Shown here piece by piece: positions 1-12,564 of a DNA stretch of 64,000 nt; within the stretch, counting starts at the first letter, position 1, and each line of letters begins with the position of its first letter. The stretch covers positions 135,796,579 through 135,860,578 of the forward strand of contig CM068829.1 in the NCBI GenBank assembly GCA_028554795.2, read 5' to 3'. The notes below the pieces were generated by a model that ran no database searches, had not been told where the DNA came from, and was given only the letters and a program-made list of their open reading frames with translations. A program made the position numbers and the translations under genes. Source of the DNA: Sinohyriopsis cumingii. Lineage: Eukaryota > Mollusca > Bivalvia > Unionida > Unionidae.

Positions 1-645
1 GTACTTTTGTGTGGATAGTATATTTTGGTTTTTTTATACTTCTTCCCTTGTGTGGATTGTAATTTTGGGGTGTATTTTCCTTCCATTCTGTGCGGATAGT
101 ATAATTGGGGTTTGTATGCGTTCGCGTACTTTGTGTGGATAGTGGATATTGTGTTTGTATGCATTCGCGTTCGTTTGTGTGGATATTATATTTGTTGTTT
201 TTTTTCTTTATCTTCCCTCTGTGAGGATAATATATTATGGGTTTGTTTTTTCTTCTTCCCTCTGTGATGCGTGCGTGTGTGTGTTTGTATGTATCCGTTC
301 GCGGACTTTTGTGTGGATAGTAGAGTGTGTGGTTGTATGCGTTCGCGTACGTTTGGCTGGATAGTATATTTGGTTTTGTTTTCTTCTTCCCGTGTGTGGA
401 TATTATTTTGGGGTTTGTATGCGTTCGCGAACGTTTGCATGGATAGTATAGTTTTGGTTTTTTTTCCCTCTTCCCTCTGTGTGGATAGTATATTTTGGGT
501 TTGCATAAAAATAGAAGAAACCCAAAGGCCCTTTGCAAGGACCACTCATATGCCTAGAAAACATTTGCTTTATTGCCTAATTTTTTTTAGTGGGTTGTAT
601 AGTTGTTTGTGTGATAGATTGATGTTCATCAATCTATGTGTATGT
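1..645 (+). mobile_element. Partial Polinton-type segment: minisatellite plus decayed ORF end
   Basis: Positions 1 to about 500 repeat the motif GTGTGGATAGTAT with spacers containing TTTTCTTCTTCCC or GTATGCGTTCGCG. The same motif, on the opposite strand, fills 47690-48310. Positions 505-640 match the reverse complement of the Lys-rich ORF end near 46900-47010, both sharing AAAGGCCCTTT and a CCTCAT/CACTCAT stretch, and similarity continues weakly to about 640. The order minisatellite then ORF end is the same in both copies, but the middle of the ORF is missing here. The coding frame is broken by an in-frame stop near 508. The element probably continues left of the window. Confidence 0.6.
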
Positions 646-649
646 GTTA

Positions 650-1512
650 TATATGTCTATGGCTCTAGTGCATTTGTCTCTACCTAGACCAGTGTTCCGC
701 CCAACTGAGGTCAACCCTTTGCTACATTGTTACCAATCTCCAGTACCATGATGTGGCCTCACCTGTTCCATTCATATTGTCCCTATACTAAATTGGCCCT
801 ATTCACTACTTATATGGCATGTGAAGAAATACTGGTTAGGAAACATCCCACATACGGATCATCCAGGTTACAAAACGACTTGCGCTCTTTTCAAGAATGG
901 AAAAGATTTGAACAGAACTTTAAGAAAATAACTATCAGGCAACACGCAGGTGGCATATGAGAAAAACAATTTATCAGTGGTGACAAATTATACTGTGGAT
1001 GTTGAATATGTAGCTCTTTAAACACAAATCAAGAAAAATGAACTATTCGTCATTCACGTCTATTTTCCCAAGTATTTAGTTGGTATAGTATTTTGATAGT
1101 AATGTACATTGTTACGTGTCACATAACAGATTCATACTGACCAATTAAATATTGCATGAGCTTTTACATCTTATATGGTCATTTCTTTAATGCGTTAAAA
1201 TGGCTCTTGAATTGTATACAAATACAAAGTGTTCCTAAATTCAATATATATCACTATAGTAACAATTGTGGACATTTTCAATGCTAATTTTTTTTACTTT
1301 ATTTTTATTATTTTACCAGAGTATACATATTTTACGTGTAAACAGTTTTAAAAAAGTTAATAGCACATGGTCTAACATAAAAATGAAGTTTAAAAAGCTA
1401 AGAACTTTCTCTTGGACAAATTGGACAGACGGCCAAATAGTGACATTCATTACCAATTTATTTTTAATCACCAAGGTTAAGCGTTAAATTATAACGTGTT
1501 ATATTCTTCTAA
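650..1512. other. AT-rich stretch, nothing assignable
   Basis: No ORF with family character, RNA gene or repeat structure recognised. Short open frames only, of the length expected by chance at this composition. Confidence 0.5.
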
Positions 1513-1516
1513 ATAT

Positions 1517-1997
1517 CCAATACCTACTGTGATTACTGGTTCAGACTTTGAACCCTTCACTTGCTGTGATTACTTTTTCAGACTTTGAACCCAATACCTA
1601 ATGTGATTACTGGTTCAGACTTTGAACCCAATACCTAATGTTATTACTTGTTCAGACTTTGAACCCAATACCTACTGTGATTACTGGTTCAGACTTTGAA
1701 CCATTCACTTGCTGTGATTACTACTTCATACTTTGAACTCATTACTTGTTGTGATTACTTTTTCAGACTTTGAACCCAATACCTGCTGTGATTACTTTTA
1801 CAGACTTTGAATCCAATACCTTGTGTGATTATTTTTTCAGATTTGGAACCCAATGCCTACTGTGATTACTGGTTTAGACTTTGAACCCAATACCTACTGT
1901 TATTACTTTTTCCGACTTTGAGCCCAATGCGTACTGTGATTACTTGTTCAGATTTGAACCCGATACGTAATGTGGTTACTTGTTCAGACTTCGAACA
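1517..1997. repeat. 37-bp minisatellite, about 12-13 copies
   Basis: Tandem degenerate unit built around TGTGATTACTGGTTCAGAC followed by TTTGAACCCAATACCTAC. Copies differ by substitutions, and some carry CTTCACTTGC instead of AATACCTAC at the junction. No open frame runs through it. Confidence 0.9.
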
Positions 1998-1999
1998 GA

Positions 2000-2546
2000 G
2001 GTATATATGTGTTTCGATCCAGAGCTAATAAAGCATTTGTAACATCAGTTTCTGTTTGAAAGGAAATATAATTCTTAGCTTTGGATGAAATGACGACTGT
2101 TGCATTTCGTTCTTGAATGTACAAGTCGGTTAGGGTTTGGACAATCATACATTGTTTAGCTGATAAAATATATGAATTCTTTCACATAAGTCATAGTTTT
2201 GAAGCATTCATTCCAGTTGTAATTGTGATCACTTTTCACCGTTATACATTATATGATCTAATTTTGTTTCGAAAAATGTTAGAGGTTTTTCTAGATTGAT
2301 TTTTGAGATAAAAATACTGCGTTGAGAGATTTAAGGGAAACATTGATTGACCTTACACAGAGTATTAAATGCAGCATATCAATATGGTTACCGTTTCTGA
2401 GTGTGAGAATCTACTCAGTTTGAAGCCGAGACAAAACCGAATAGTGGATGATCAAGTTTAGTTGATTCTCGTCATAGCTGCATTTAAGATATGTATTTCA
2501 GAAGATTACAAGAAGTGTCTCTATTTTATTTAATAGTATATAATAT
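2000..2546. other. Gene-poor stretch
   Basis: AT-rich, no recognisable gene or repeat. The short open frame at 2117-2299 has no family character. Confidence 0.4.
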
Positions 2547-2556
2547 TTAAGGCACA

Positions 2557-2892
2557 GTGTGTGTGTGTATGTGTGTGTGTGTGATTAGGATTTGTAACGT
2601 AGCTTTAAAAAAATTTCAGTCATGTTGCTACGATTTCTGCATTGTGGTAGTTTATAGTGATGTCTAGCACTAAGGTATCATGCCGCAGACACGTAGCATG
2701 ATGTCCCACCCAGTCACATTATCCTGACACCAGGCCGACCAGTTCTACCACTAACCTCTTTATGCTGAGCGCCTAGCGAGGCAGCGGTTAGTACCATTTT
2801 TATAAGTCTTTGGTATGACTCGGTGGGGGTTTGAACCGATGACCTCCCGCTTCCGAGGCGGACGCTCTAACCACTAGGCCGCCGGAATGGTC
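2557..2892 (-). mobile_element. tRNA-derived SINE (family A), full length
   Basis: Read on the minus strand it starts with a tRNA-like head: A box around GGCCTAGTGGTTAGAGCG and B box GGTTTGAACC. A conserved body with TATAAAAATGGTACTA and CAGCATAAAGAGG follows, ending in a (CA)n-rich tail. It is flanked by an exact 10-bp direct repeat TTAAGGCACA (2547-2556 and 2893-2902), the expected product of LINE-driven insertion. Five other copies lie in this window. Confidence 0.9.
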
Positions 2893-2902
2893 TTAAGGCA
2901 CA

Positions 2903-3634
2903 AGAACAAAGATTTTGTTTAATATATAAGTTTAGGCTTTCTGGTGATAGAATACTAGTTTAATAACGAGACGTCAGATGAAAGAAGTAAACAAAGTGAC
3001 ATGTGTAAAAAACATGACAAAAGTATCAAACAAAAAAACAACAACATGATATCACAGATTATTTAAGTATTTAAATTAAAACCAAAATCTCTGAATATGG
3101 ACGTAGTTACACAAATCTCTTTTTAGCTACACACTTTTGGAATAAATAAATTAACTTTTCACAAGTTTGATGGAGATGTTAGATGCCTCTGATAATAATA
3201 AACAAACAAAAGCACACAAAAAATAATATAAAAAAATTATAATAAAAATATACAAAAGGAAACAAAACAACTAAACTTGATATTATGCATGAACAATCCT
3301 TTGGATGCAAAACCGAGATACATTCCGGTTGTTTAGTTCTATTGGTCTTAGGCCAGAAGAGCTAATGACTGACATGTTACTTATCATTTGTCTTTCATCA
3401 ATCTGTCCGTTAGCGCAAGTTTGTTGTTGCTACCACTTACGAACTACTTCAATGATTTGCATGAAAGACACGTTTATGCATCTTTCTAACTGGTGTTAAA
3501 TGAAAACTGATATTCAACGACCAACAGTAAAAGTTTTGCTATGGTAAGTCATATTCACTTGTCGATTTCACCACAATAAATTTTGCAATACATAGTTGGC
3601 CCTAAATGAAAATGGTGCCTCTTGGTTACCCAAT
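2903..3634. other. Gene-poor stretch
   Basis: A-rich DNA without recognisable genes. Around 3545-3630 there is a short segment (AAATGAAAATGGTGCCTCT) that recurs in the degenerate repeats at 15.1-15.7 kb. Confidence 0.4.
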
Positions 3635-3635
3635 A

Positions 3636-3746
3636 CATACATACATACATACATACATGCATGCATGCATGCATGCATGCAGGCAGGCACACACACACAC
3701 GCACACACACATCATACATACATACATACATACATACATACATTCG
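3636..3746. repeat. Compound microsatellite
   Basis: Runs of CATA, then CATG, CAGG, CACA/CGCA and again CATA. The open frames read through it on both strands are low-complexity artefacts. Confidence 0.95.
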
Positions 3747-3749
3747 ATA

Positions 3750-4560
3750 TTCAAGTATATCTTAGAAGTTTATTTCCGCTTCTGAAGATTTTGTTGGTGA
3801 TTAACATCGCTTATTTTATGCGTGAAACTTGTAAGACAGCGCATAATTTGATTTAAAAAACGCTTGTCTTAAATGATATTGTTTAACTGACAATTTTCCC
3901 GCACAATTGTTTTAAACTTTCCCAATAATGTATTTAAATAAATGATTATTGAGATTTTTATTATGTCTTGCAATCAGTATTCCTCTAGTACTACTTTGTG
4001 TACCCGTCCATTTGTGTACTTAATTTTTTGTCATGTTCTTAGTATAGAATTATCTATCAACAGAACTGCGTAATCCTACAATCCTACAGGTCAAATGAAA
4101 ATTCAATACCATCAAATATTCTGCGTGTTTCATTAAAGAATTTAAGAGATGTGTTAAATTTTGACAACATAATTGTTATCATAGGTTACACTTCCAGTCC
4201 CATACATCAAACTTATCAGGTACTTATTAAATGGTATGGACTTGGTGTGAATATAAAGATACGTCTTATTTTCTTACTTTCCTACTTACGTGTTATTATC
4301 ACATTTTACCTGCATCCATCTAAACAGAGTCGTATAGTATATAACTTGCGCATTTTCGGCCAGTTTTTCATTTGACATCATTAACACAAGCCCATTGTTT
4401 ATTAATAATGACACACCATTAACTTTAGTGCAGTCATTTAGTTCAACGACCAAGCTAATAAAGTATTACAGTAAACAAACTACTATGTTTAACGGATAAA
4501 CCCAATGGTTATCGTGACAAAAAAAACATCATGGATTCAGCAGTGAGTAAAAGGAAAATA
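3750..4560. other. Gene-poor stretch
   Basis: AT-rich, no gene, RNA or repeat recognised. Confidence 0.4.
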
Positions 4561-5790
4561 TTACGATCGAGGTTAGAGGAAGACGTAACACGTCATTTTG
4601 TTACAGCCAATACGAATATATCCACCACGCATTTTAGGCACATTTGGTAAATACTGAATGAGACAAAAGGAGAATTATTAATGTATGATCTTAAATTTAG
4701 AAAGAAAAGGTTTAAACTACACTGATTCTGTATAACACATGTGAACAAGTACAAATGAAGCCTTGTGATAGGCAACTGCCGATGGCAGAGTGGATTAGAG
4801 GGTTGATCAAGTTTGAACAGTTTAATAGCCTGCAGTTATGAGTTTCAATCCTAACAGCAGAACTGTGCGAGTTCAGAGATAAAAAATAAAATAAAAACAA
4901 TACTACAGCAGCAAGACCAACAAAACTACTTGGTTCTTACACTTGCGTAGCCGTGAGATAAAATATGCACAGTCTATTGGATAACTTTCGGAAAATAAAT
5001 TACAACATAAACGGAAGTCTCAACTAGAATATAGCCGTATCATGCAAAACAGCAGCGACGAGCCTGGCCCCAAAAATATAACCTATAGCTAGCTACAAAA
5101 TGTACATTATAAATTATGTTTTATATACTAATATCTCTGGTGCGAAATATGTATTTTTGCCCAATAATGCTATATTTAATAAACAAGACTTCATTATTTA
5201 CTGCCAAACCTCCACCCGAAATTTCTTGTCATTAGCTCTGGAACAGGTTTGGATTTATTTTCAAACACCGTTAGGATATAAACATTCGACATGTTTCATA
5301 ATGTGGCCAAAATTTCTATTTTGTCTCCAACAAATGTACATATTTTCAGCGCAAATCCCACTGGAACTTATTTTTGAAAATGATTATCTTAATTAAAAGG
5401 GACCAGGCAGTTGATGTTTAGAATAGCATGACGGTTACAAACGCAAAGCTTGCAGACAGAAGGTACAAAGATCTCGATGGCACACCATCACACGCGCCTT
5501 TTGATAGTGCTACAGTTGTGTTTGAAGTTGTTCCAGTGGTGGCTTGGGCTGTGGAGGGTGTAATCGAAGTGGATGCAGCAGCACTTGTTGCTACCTGGGA
5601 TGTTGAAGACGTGGACGCTGTTGCATTCGTCATTGCGGTAGATACTGAAGTAGTGGAGTTTGATTTTGAAGTAATGATCAAAAGAAGCACTGAAAAATAG
5701 AGTTATTTTTGTGGTTAGTTTGAGTAGTTTTAATTTGGTTTTTAGAATTAATCTTATTTGTATTGTAACAGTTGTACACATGATGCGCTT
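4561..5790 (-). repeat. Segmental duplication, copy 1 (mucin-like locus)
   Basis: Pairs with 43728-45235 in the same orientation. Shared landmarks include TTACGATCGAGGTTAGAG at one end, CTACACTGATTCT, a tRNA-like patch (4785-4870 here), ATCTCTGGTGCGAAA, ATTTCTTGTCATT, the coding exon, and TTTTAGAATTAAT at the upstream intron side. The shared part therefore covers exon, 3' UTR and some intron. The patch GGCAGAGTGGATTAGAG resembles a tRNA A box and may be an old SINE head. Confidence 0.75.
5418..5689 (-). CDS. Terminal exon of a mucin-like GPI-anchored protein (copy 1)
   Basis: The exon encodes about 90 residues. About 50 Ser/Thr/Ala-rich residues come first, then the tail KGACDGVPSRS, then the hydrophobic C-terminus LYLLSASFAFVTVMLF and a stop. 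Small residues, a short spacer and a terminal hydrophobic run form a typical GPI-attachment signal, and the Ser/Thr stretch would be O-glycosylated, so I infer a cell-surface protein. A good 3' splice site (CTATTTTTCAG) ends at 5690, making this a phase-1 last exon. No upstream exon was identified. Relatives lie on the same strand at 37.4 kb (decayed) and 44.5-45.1 kb. The opposite-strand open frame over the same bases is a shadow. The ligand or function of the missing N-terminal part cannot be told. Confidence 0.6.
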
Positions 5791-5799
5791 TTATACCAT

Positions 5800-5999
5800 A
5801 ATTATTTTTTTGAGGAAAGGAAACAAACACACGTTATGAGAGAAAATTTAGACTGGTTTTACTTAGCGCTGCCTCTCTCTCCGTTCATTTCATTTTCCGT
5901 CTTCTCTAGGGTTAGACGGGTTCTCTCCGAGATAATTCCAATCTCCAATGTTGTCAATTGATAGTGCATGACTAATTGACCAATCACAACTTGATATAA

Positions 6000-6034
<35 letters not shown>

Positions 6035-8020
6035 AGCTTCAGATATTAGGAAATCATTTTTAAACTGACACTTCGATTTAATGAGATCGCGGACATGTCC
6101 TCGTATTTGGACATTGTATTGACTTGCATGTAGTGAGCTGCGTCATTTAGTCGCAAAAGAGAGAAGATATTCAATTCATATTTGTTGATACATTTTATTT
6201 TTAGAAGTGTATTTCGGCTAACTGAGTGAAAATCAATGAAAGTTAAAATTCTTTAATGACGTGGCGTTAAATCGTCAGGGTTATGGAGTGATTGTTATGC
6301 GGAACGTAAAGATTGTACTAACTGAAATGGCTACAATACATTGTACCACCCGTTTAAGCCTACCATTTGACCAATTGTCTGTATCAAGAAATAACGTAGT
6401 CGACGAGACGCCATGGAACCTTATATTCCACGCATGTGATTTTCACAAAGGATGGTCATCAGTCTACCGCTAAGATTAGGAAAGTGTAAACTTCAGGATT
6501 CATACATTTTTTTTTATAACTATGGTAGGTTTAACACAAATTTATCATTTAAATTATTATTATTATTATTATTATTAATTTATTTTCATTTTGGAAGCTA
6601 CCGGTTATCCACGGTTGGACGATTTTTAAAAATGTCTTTTATGTAATATTATTGTCTGTTTCTTTTCGTGTCACTCAAAATATACGTGTGTTCCATTATT
6701 TTCTTGTTCTTCTGTAGATACGTGTTTGAAATATTCTGTTTTAATCATAGTGTACCTGGTTGCTATTGATTTACAATCAGCAGGTCGTAATGTATCTTCT
6801 CCCCTTCTAATTATGTTTATGTATTTTTTTCCCTTGTAAACGTGCTTCTAAAATGCATGCTGTACGTTGCAGTTTGCCTCTTATTTATTGTAATTATGTT
6901 CGTATGCACAATGTCAGGCTTTTTCATGCAAAATAAATTAGTCGGTTTTATATATCTTGTAATTTTAAACGTTATTTGGAATCGGTGTTTTTAAAAATTT
7001 ATAATTAGTTAATTCTTCATGTGTGATAAAATAAATATTTACATCATGCATGTGCAACCTGTGGCCCGCGAGCCAGATCCGGACCCTGACTTGGTTTTAT
7101 TCGCTTATTTACATCAGGAAGTTACACATGCCAAATTTATATTAATATGTATTTCCCGTTGTATGACAAGCTCGCATTTGCACGTCATGTGGGTAATCTG
7201 ATTCCCAATTAATATGAGATTAAATAAAAGATCACAATTATTATCAAATATAATCAGGAGTGTAACCAAGCTCCCTATTTTCGACTTAATTAAATCAATC
7301 TCGGTATGTGGGGGCGTGTTAGATCACAAGGCCTTGTAGGTCAGTAGGATATTGCTTTGGCTCCAGTATCGCATTACCTTGTTTTGTATCAAATCTTTCT
7401 TCCTATACAAGACAACATCCATAAACGAATTTGCTTGAATTTATTTGAAAAGTTAAATATTCTATCATACTCGAATAATTTAATAATTTGTTTCCTTCCT
7501 TGTGCTCTCTCTCTCTTTTTCTCTCATGATAGTTCTAATTACAATTAATAATATGAATGAATATTGTTGTTTGAATTGATAATTAGTTGCCGTAAACAAT
7601 AAAGCCCTAATTATTGGATTAAAAATATGTATTTACATTTAGAAATCTATTAACGGAAAGAAAGAAGGAGGAATACATTAATGTGAACCGACACAACCCA
7701 TCGAGAAAAAAATGTACATCACGTTCTTTTTTCTTCGCACCTGCACATCATGGTATAAGTATTTGAAAAAGATGGAATCAGTGGCGCCGGCAGAATTTTT
7801 CATTTTTTATTTTTTTTTACTATTTTGGGGTGGAAGGGATAAGCATATAGTGGTCAGCTGTAAAGTTTTACGGATGTAGGATAAAACATGTTTAGAGGTG
7901 AGGGTGAGTGGGTGCGTTCCCTCCCCTATATGGGGCGCCCATGATGGAATCTATTTGTGGAAAATTTCTGAAAACAATCTGTATGAAATGCTTTTCTGTA
8001 TAATGTATATAAAAGACGAA
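5800..8020. other. Gene-poor stretch with simple repeats
   Basis: Contains an (AAAT)n run at 5996-6034 and an (ATT)n run at about 6556-6580. A patch at 7296-7360 (TTAGATCACAAGGCC..GGTCAG) resembles 45600-45645, so part of this is probably intron of the duplicated mucin-like gene. No gene recognised. Confidence 0.45.
5996..6034. repeat. (AAAT)n microsatellite
   Basis: About ten uninterrupted AAAT units. Confidence 0.95.
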
Positions 8021-8028
8021 TCGAAATA

Positions 8029-9085
8029 TTATTATTATCGTGTGCAGTGCGTGCTCAGCCATTTAACAACGTCATCATCAGCAAGGTACAGAGCTTGCAG
8101 TCCACAGAAGAACCTTGCCAGTGGACAGTTGTTCACAATGTGTGACATGGTCTGAAGAGCTCCAAAGCAACAAGAAGAGTTAGTGGCCTGACCCAATGCG
8201 ACAAAGTTGACTGCACAACGACCCTGTCCTGTCCGAAAACGGTTCAGTGTGGTCCACAGATGACGTGGAAGGTTGAAGCCAAGAGGGCAGACAGATGGCT
8301 CAGCTACAAGGGAGCGGTTTGCATCCGTTGAAGACCACTCGACACTCCATGCCGAAATAGCTCCCATATTCTTCGCAAAGGATCTAACCAGATTGGGCGT
8401 CTCGAAGTCAAGAGGACTGCTGGATGTGAGGTGATGTCCATGTACAGTGGAAGTTTCACACTGGCATAGACCTTAGTCAACCCTTTTGTGGTTGCTTCCT
8501 GACGAAGCAGCTGTGGAGGAGGAATGTTGCTGAGTACCGGCATCCGTCGTAAAGGAGTAGGACGCAGTGTTCCAGAGATTATGCGCATTGTTTTGTTGAG
8601 CTGGACATCAATTAACTTAGAGTGGGATTGTCGAGCCAGACAGGACGCAATACTTGGCTGTCGATTAACAAAGGGCCAGTGCACTAGCGCCCCAAGTTGA
8701 GCCAGGCAATTTGCGGAGTAGGTTGTTTCGAGTGCTAAGTTTTGCTGCAGTTTTCTTCAGGTGATTGTAGAATGTCAGTGATCTGTCCAGTTTCACACCG
8801 AGGTATGTTGGTGTCGGGTCGTGTTTTATTTGTTGATCACTGATTCGCTCACGGTTCGCATTTGCATTGTTAAGGTGGAAGACGCTGGATACTGTATTTT
8901 TTGCGCTTGGCTGCAGACGGCATTTCTTGATCAGTACACCCTCAAGCTCAGCAAATGAGCGACTTTGGGTTTCGAGAGCAATGTCACCTGTATACATGAA
9001 CTTGCGCGACTGTGTTACAGGTAAGTCATTGATATAGACATTAAATAAACCTGGAGGAAGAACAGATCCTTGATACGAATGCTAC
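8029..9085 (-). mobile_element. 5'-truncated non-LTR retrotransposon (Jockey/I-like)
   Basis: Only the back half of the reverse transcriptase and the C-terminal region remain. The 3' end runs straight into a short (TAA)n tail at about 8028-8040, and the protein's stop codon is the first TAA of that tail, a layout known for I/Jockey-type elements. GC content is clearly higher than in the flanks. The truncation point is near 9085. Confidence 0.75.
8035..9072 (-). pseudogene. Reverse transcriptase C-terminal part, decayed
   Basis: In minus-strand order: palm motif QGSVLPPGLFNVYINDLP (about 9020-9072); the catalytic YADD box present as YTGD (8985-8996), so the first catalytic Asp is lost; TPTYLGVKLDRSLTF; the thumb/connection region; then a Cys/His tail with LNRFRTGQGRC and CFGALQTMSHIVNNCP, typical of Jockey-like polyproteins. 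Two frameshifts separate three open segments (8665-9072, 8304-8684, 8035-8367). The product is not functional. Confidence 0.8.
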
Positions 9086-9089
9086 GATG

Positions 9090-9765
9090 GCACAGTACCA
9101 ATAACTTATCTTTAGTTTTAAAAAATGTTCAAGAAATGATCTTGACACAAGGGAAGAGGGCATACAAGTATGTCATCGCATTTATTATATGAATACATTA
9201 TAAGGACTCGATTTAGACTTGTCCTTTGCAGAAAAAAAAAGAAAATACAAACAGAACACAAGCTTAGTTACAACATGAAGACTTTGTTCCACAGGATTCC
9301 ATTTGACTGATACTCTCTCACATATATTTTGTAAACCGTACATTCTCAAACCTTTGAATTTACGATATTGACGGTCAAATATTAGATAACATTTGACTTT
9401 ATTGTAGATTGACGCTTAAAACGTAAACAAACAACAATTTCGATAGCAAAGTACACCAAGCCAAGCTGTCGATAAAACGGATAAGAAATCTGCCTGTCAG
9501 TCTGGTCCAACCGCCAGGGCTTTGCCGCCACCCCACCTCCACCCCTTTGATCGGCACCAGATCAGTAAAGGAAAGTTCAAATGAGTTCATGCTGCTCGAT
9601 GAAAAGGAACTTGGAAATGTTTCAGCCGGGAATACAACACCTCAAGTCATGTCGCTACCTGTATTGATCGTTTAAATTGTGTACGATGTGCACCAGGCTC
9701 GCTTACCGAAAGTCTTATCTTCGTACAAAATTTGCAGTTGGGTATCCATTACAAAGCAATTGGGG
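9090..9765. other. Gene-poor stretch
   Basis: No gene recognised. A C-rich patch at 9500-9560 has no clear identity. Confidence 0.4.
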
Positions 9766-9769
9766 GGTG

Positions 9770-10032
9770 GGGTGGGATGGGGCGGCGAGTGGTTTCAGTG
9801 GTATAAAGAGCTCATCGTTACAGATCACTGCCATCTCACCTCTGTCTGCGTGGGTCTTAGATTTGGCCAATCTGGGTATGTGAGAAAGCTCGCCAGTAGC
9901 TTCTCTTGGGTCGGTTGTTCTTTCCTGGGTTGTCGCGGGTTCATTCTCCACCATTTATACTGGCCGCCATGTACAGCCTATCCTGTGCTGAAAAATGGCG
10001 TTAAACCCTACAACAACAACAACAATAACAAC
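9770..10032 (+). mobile_element. SINE family B copy, diverged
   Basis: Shares with 12565-12810 and 32665-32900 the segments GATCACTGCCATCTCACC, TGTGAGAAAGCT.GCCAGTAGCTT, a TTC.TCCACCA patch, GGCCGCCATGTA and the 3' end CTGAAAAATGGCGTTAAAC. Ends in an (AAC)n tail. Possible target repeats are AGCAATTGG on the left and AGCAATGG on the right. The body resembles known mollusc SINEs with the conserved CTGGCCGCC...GGCGTTAAAC core; that identification is from memory. Confidence 0.7.
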
Positions 10033-10034
10033 AT

Positions 10035-12550
10035 AGCAATGGAAACCAAAGCGGTGTCGGGTGACACAGACTACATTCATCAGACGTCATAGCGTAAACA
10101 AGACACATGAACGTGTAACGCTAACTACTATATTATTTCTGAAGTGTTTTTCTGATCATTGGCGGAAAGGCCAGTTTATTTCCTATTGTCATTAAGCATA
10201 TTCTCTAAGCCTCGCTTTAAATCAATGAGACAATGCGATTGTCACGGAATGGTGTAAATGTTGTTAATTAAATACATGTACTCGGGTTTCGTTTCTTTTT
10301 CTCTGTACAACGATACCCGAGGGTGATTATAATATGGTCTATGTATTTCGAAATCGTGAGTACGATTCGTCCTGTGCCACACGTGCAAGGTGCCTTTGAT
10401 AAAGAATAACGAAAATTCTAAAGGTATGAATACGTTACTACATGTAAAGGACCTTTACAATACTAATGGTTTTGTCAGCAAGCGGCCTGCTTAAAGGATT
10501 CGCACAACTCCAGCTGTAGGGGTAGGTAACGTTTTGGGGTTTAAGTGATAACTAGTGTATTACCATATTTGCCTTTGCATGTTTGTTATAGTTTTCTTTA
10601 CATACCATAATGCGTGCATTTTTTATTCTTGTTGCGACGTAGTGCAGGACTTATATTGGTAATGTAAAGCTACATTTTTTAAAAGAATTGTTTACTATTG
10701 TCTTATCAAGCAGGGTTAGGTTTACTATTGAACCTCTGTTTTGTAATTGCCATTATAATCTTTTTAACTTACCATGTATAACGTCCTTACGTTATGTCTG
10801 TATCAAGTTTAGTACACTGTATCGGGTATATTTTCAGCTGAGTTTTTGATGGTAGGAATATCCGGGGTGTCCGGTGTTGTCAGAGGGTAGAAACGTCCGT
10901 GTGTCCGGTGCGTTTAAGGTGCCGGAGCGTCTAATGTCTAGCGTCCGGAATGTCAAGAGTGACTAAGGTGACCCAGCTGTAGAGCCGTCAAAGGACCAGG
11001 GGGACCAGAGGGTCTAATATTTCAAGTGTCCGGAGGGTCTAATGTTTCAAGTGATCATAGTTATCCGAGGGTCCGGAGTCTATATTGGTTGTGAAATTGA
11101 TTCGGAGGAGCTGTGGAGCGGATATGGTGCACGGGTGACGGAGTGCATCTCCACACATGTATTTTTAGCTGTATGCTAATTTTGGGTTAGTAAGACCCAG
11201 TGTATTATTCAGGACTGGAAGGATAGATTGTATATCCGTTCTTGTTTAGTGACATAATTTCGCTACCTGAGCGAATACATTTTTTTTACTATGTGTAAAC
11301 GCTTACATTGTTTACTATTTGAGTGAACTATATTCATCTTTCCATTACTGAATCATTTGTGAAATCATTTATCCTGTGTTTTAGGGTTACTGACCTAAAT
11401 TTATTTGTACATTTTTTCCATCTTTGAAACTGTGCGTTTATTGTTAAATAGATCCAATATTTGGATTATAAATACGCACACATCTTCATCATCCACTACT
11501 CATATAAATCGCCACATTAAACCATATATCTGTGTCGTCAAAACGTGTTCTGTTGTTAATCCGAAATATCCCACCCGGTTATCTTGTTACAGCGATAAGT
11601 GGTTGACCATCGAATGTTGCAATAAAAACAGTATTTTTGTATATTTCTCCATCATAAAAAAAATAATATTTAACACTGATTTGTAGTCTAAAATGAATGT
11701 TTACCCTTAACAAACATTTAATGGCAAGTTGTTTTAAAAGCAATTTGCCGTAGTCAAAATCTCTTTGGCTGTCTCTCTCTCTCTGTCTCACATACAGTTA
11801 GTAAAAAGGTTTAAGTGAAAGAATTAAAATCTACAACTGCAAAAATAAAAAGATAAAAGCATAATTAATAACATAAGAACAAATGAAGTCCACTATGTAA
11901 CCTTCTCAGAATGTGGTGTATTTTCCACAGTCCGGACGGTGAATTCTTTTTTGTTTGCAATACTCTGTGTATTTATCAAGCAATGACAGGTATGTTACAG
12001 TCTTACGGCAAAAGCAAACTGTCTATTTTAATCCGACTCTGTACAAATATTTATACACCCACCTAGTTAGATTATAAAATATCGACAGCATTAGGAAACT
12101 GTACATTATTTTCTTGTAAACAAAACTTTGCTTTGTTAATAAATGATTATTGTCTCCACGCTTTAATTATCCCGTGTCTATAGATTATCGAGATGCATTG
12201 TGTGATTTATATTTTAAATAGGATATTTTAGTCTTTCAGTTAATTAGTTAATTGCTAAATTAATGATCTTTTAGTAAATAATTAATTAGTTGTTACCTAT
12301 TACAAAGAGGGCATGTTTTACACCCCAATGCAGCTTGCCAGCAGAAGTCTCCATCTAGAATGACAAAAAATAAACATAGTTGAATAAAGTCGTAATGCCT
12401 ATTAGATAAAATTAAAAATCTGACGATACTTATTTTTCCAGTTTGACTAAATCTAATAATTGTCAGATAAATAATCGCAGAAATAAAAACCGAGTGGCAA
12501 AACCAACTCAGCATTCAAGTTGTATAATTTATTTATTTTGCGTGAATTTT
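10035..12550. other. Gene-poor stretch
   Basis: No gene recognised. Around 10860-11090 short GC-richer motifs (GTCCGG, GGGTCTAATGTTTCAAG) recur irregularly, a decayed tandem array. Confidence 0.45.
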
Positions 12551-12564
12551 ACAAGAAATTCATG

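Noticed and set aside
186..687. Overlapping open frames of 119-138 codons at the start of the window
   Set aside because: They run through the minisatellite and shift meaning with strand; the composition is that of the array.
3555..3856. Open frames rich in His/Thr/Tyr/Ile and Cys/Met/Val
   Set aside because: Translation of the CATA/CATG/CACA microsatellite on both strands.
7779..7930. Possible hAT-type terminus (CAGTGGCGCCGGCAG)
   Set aside because: The start resembles hAT ends, but no matching inverted end or 8-bp duplication was found nearby.
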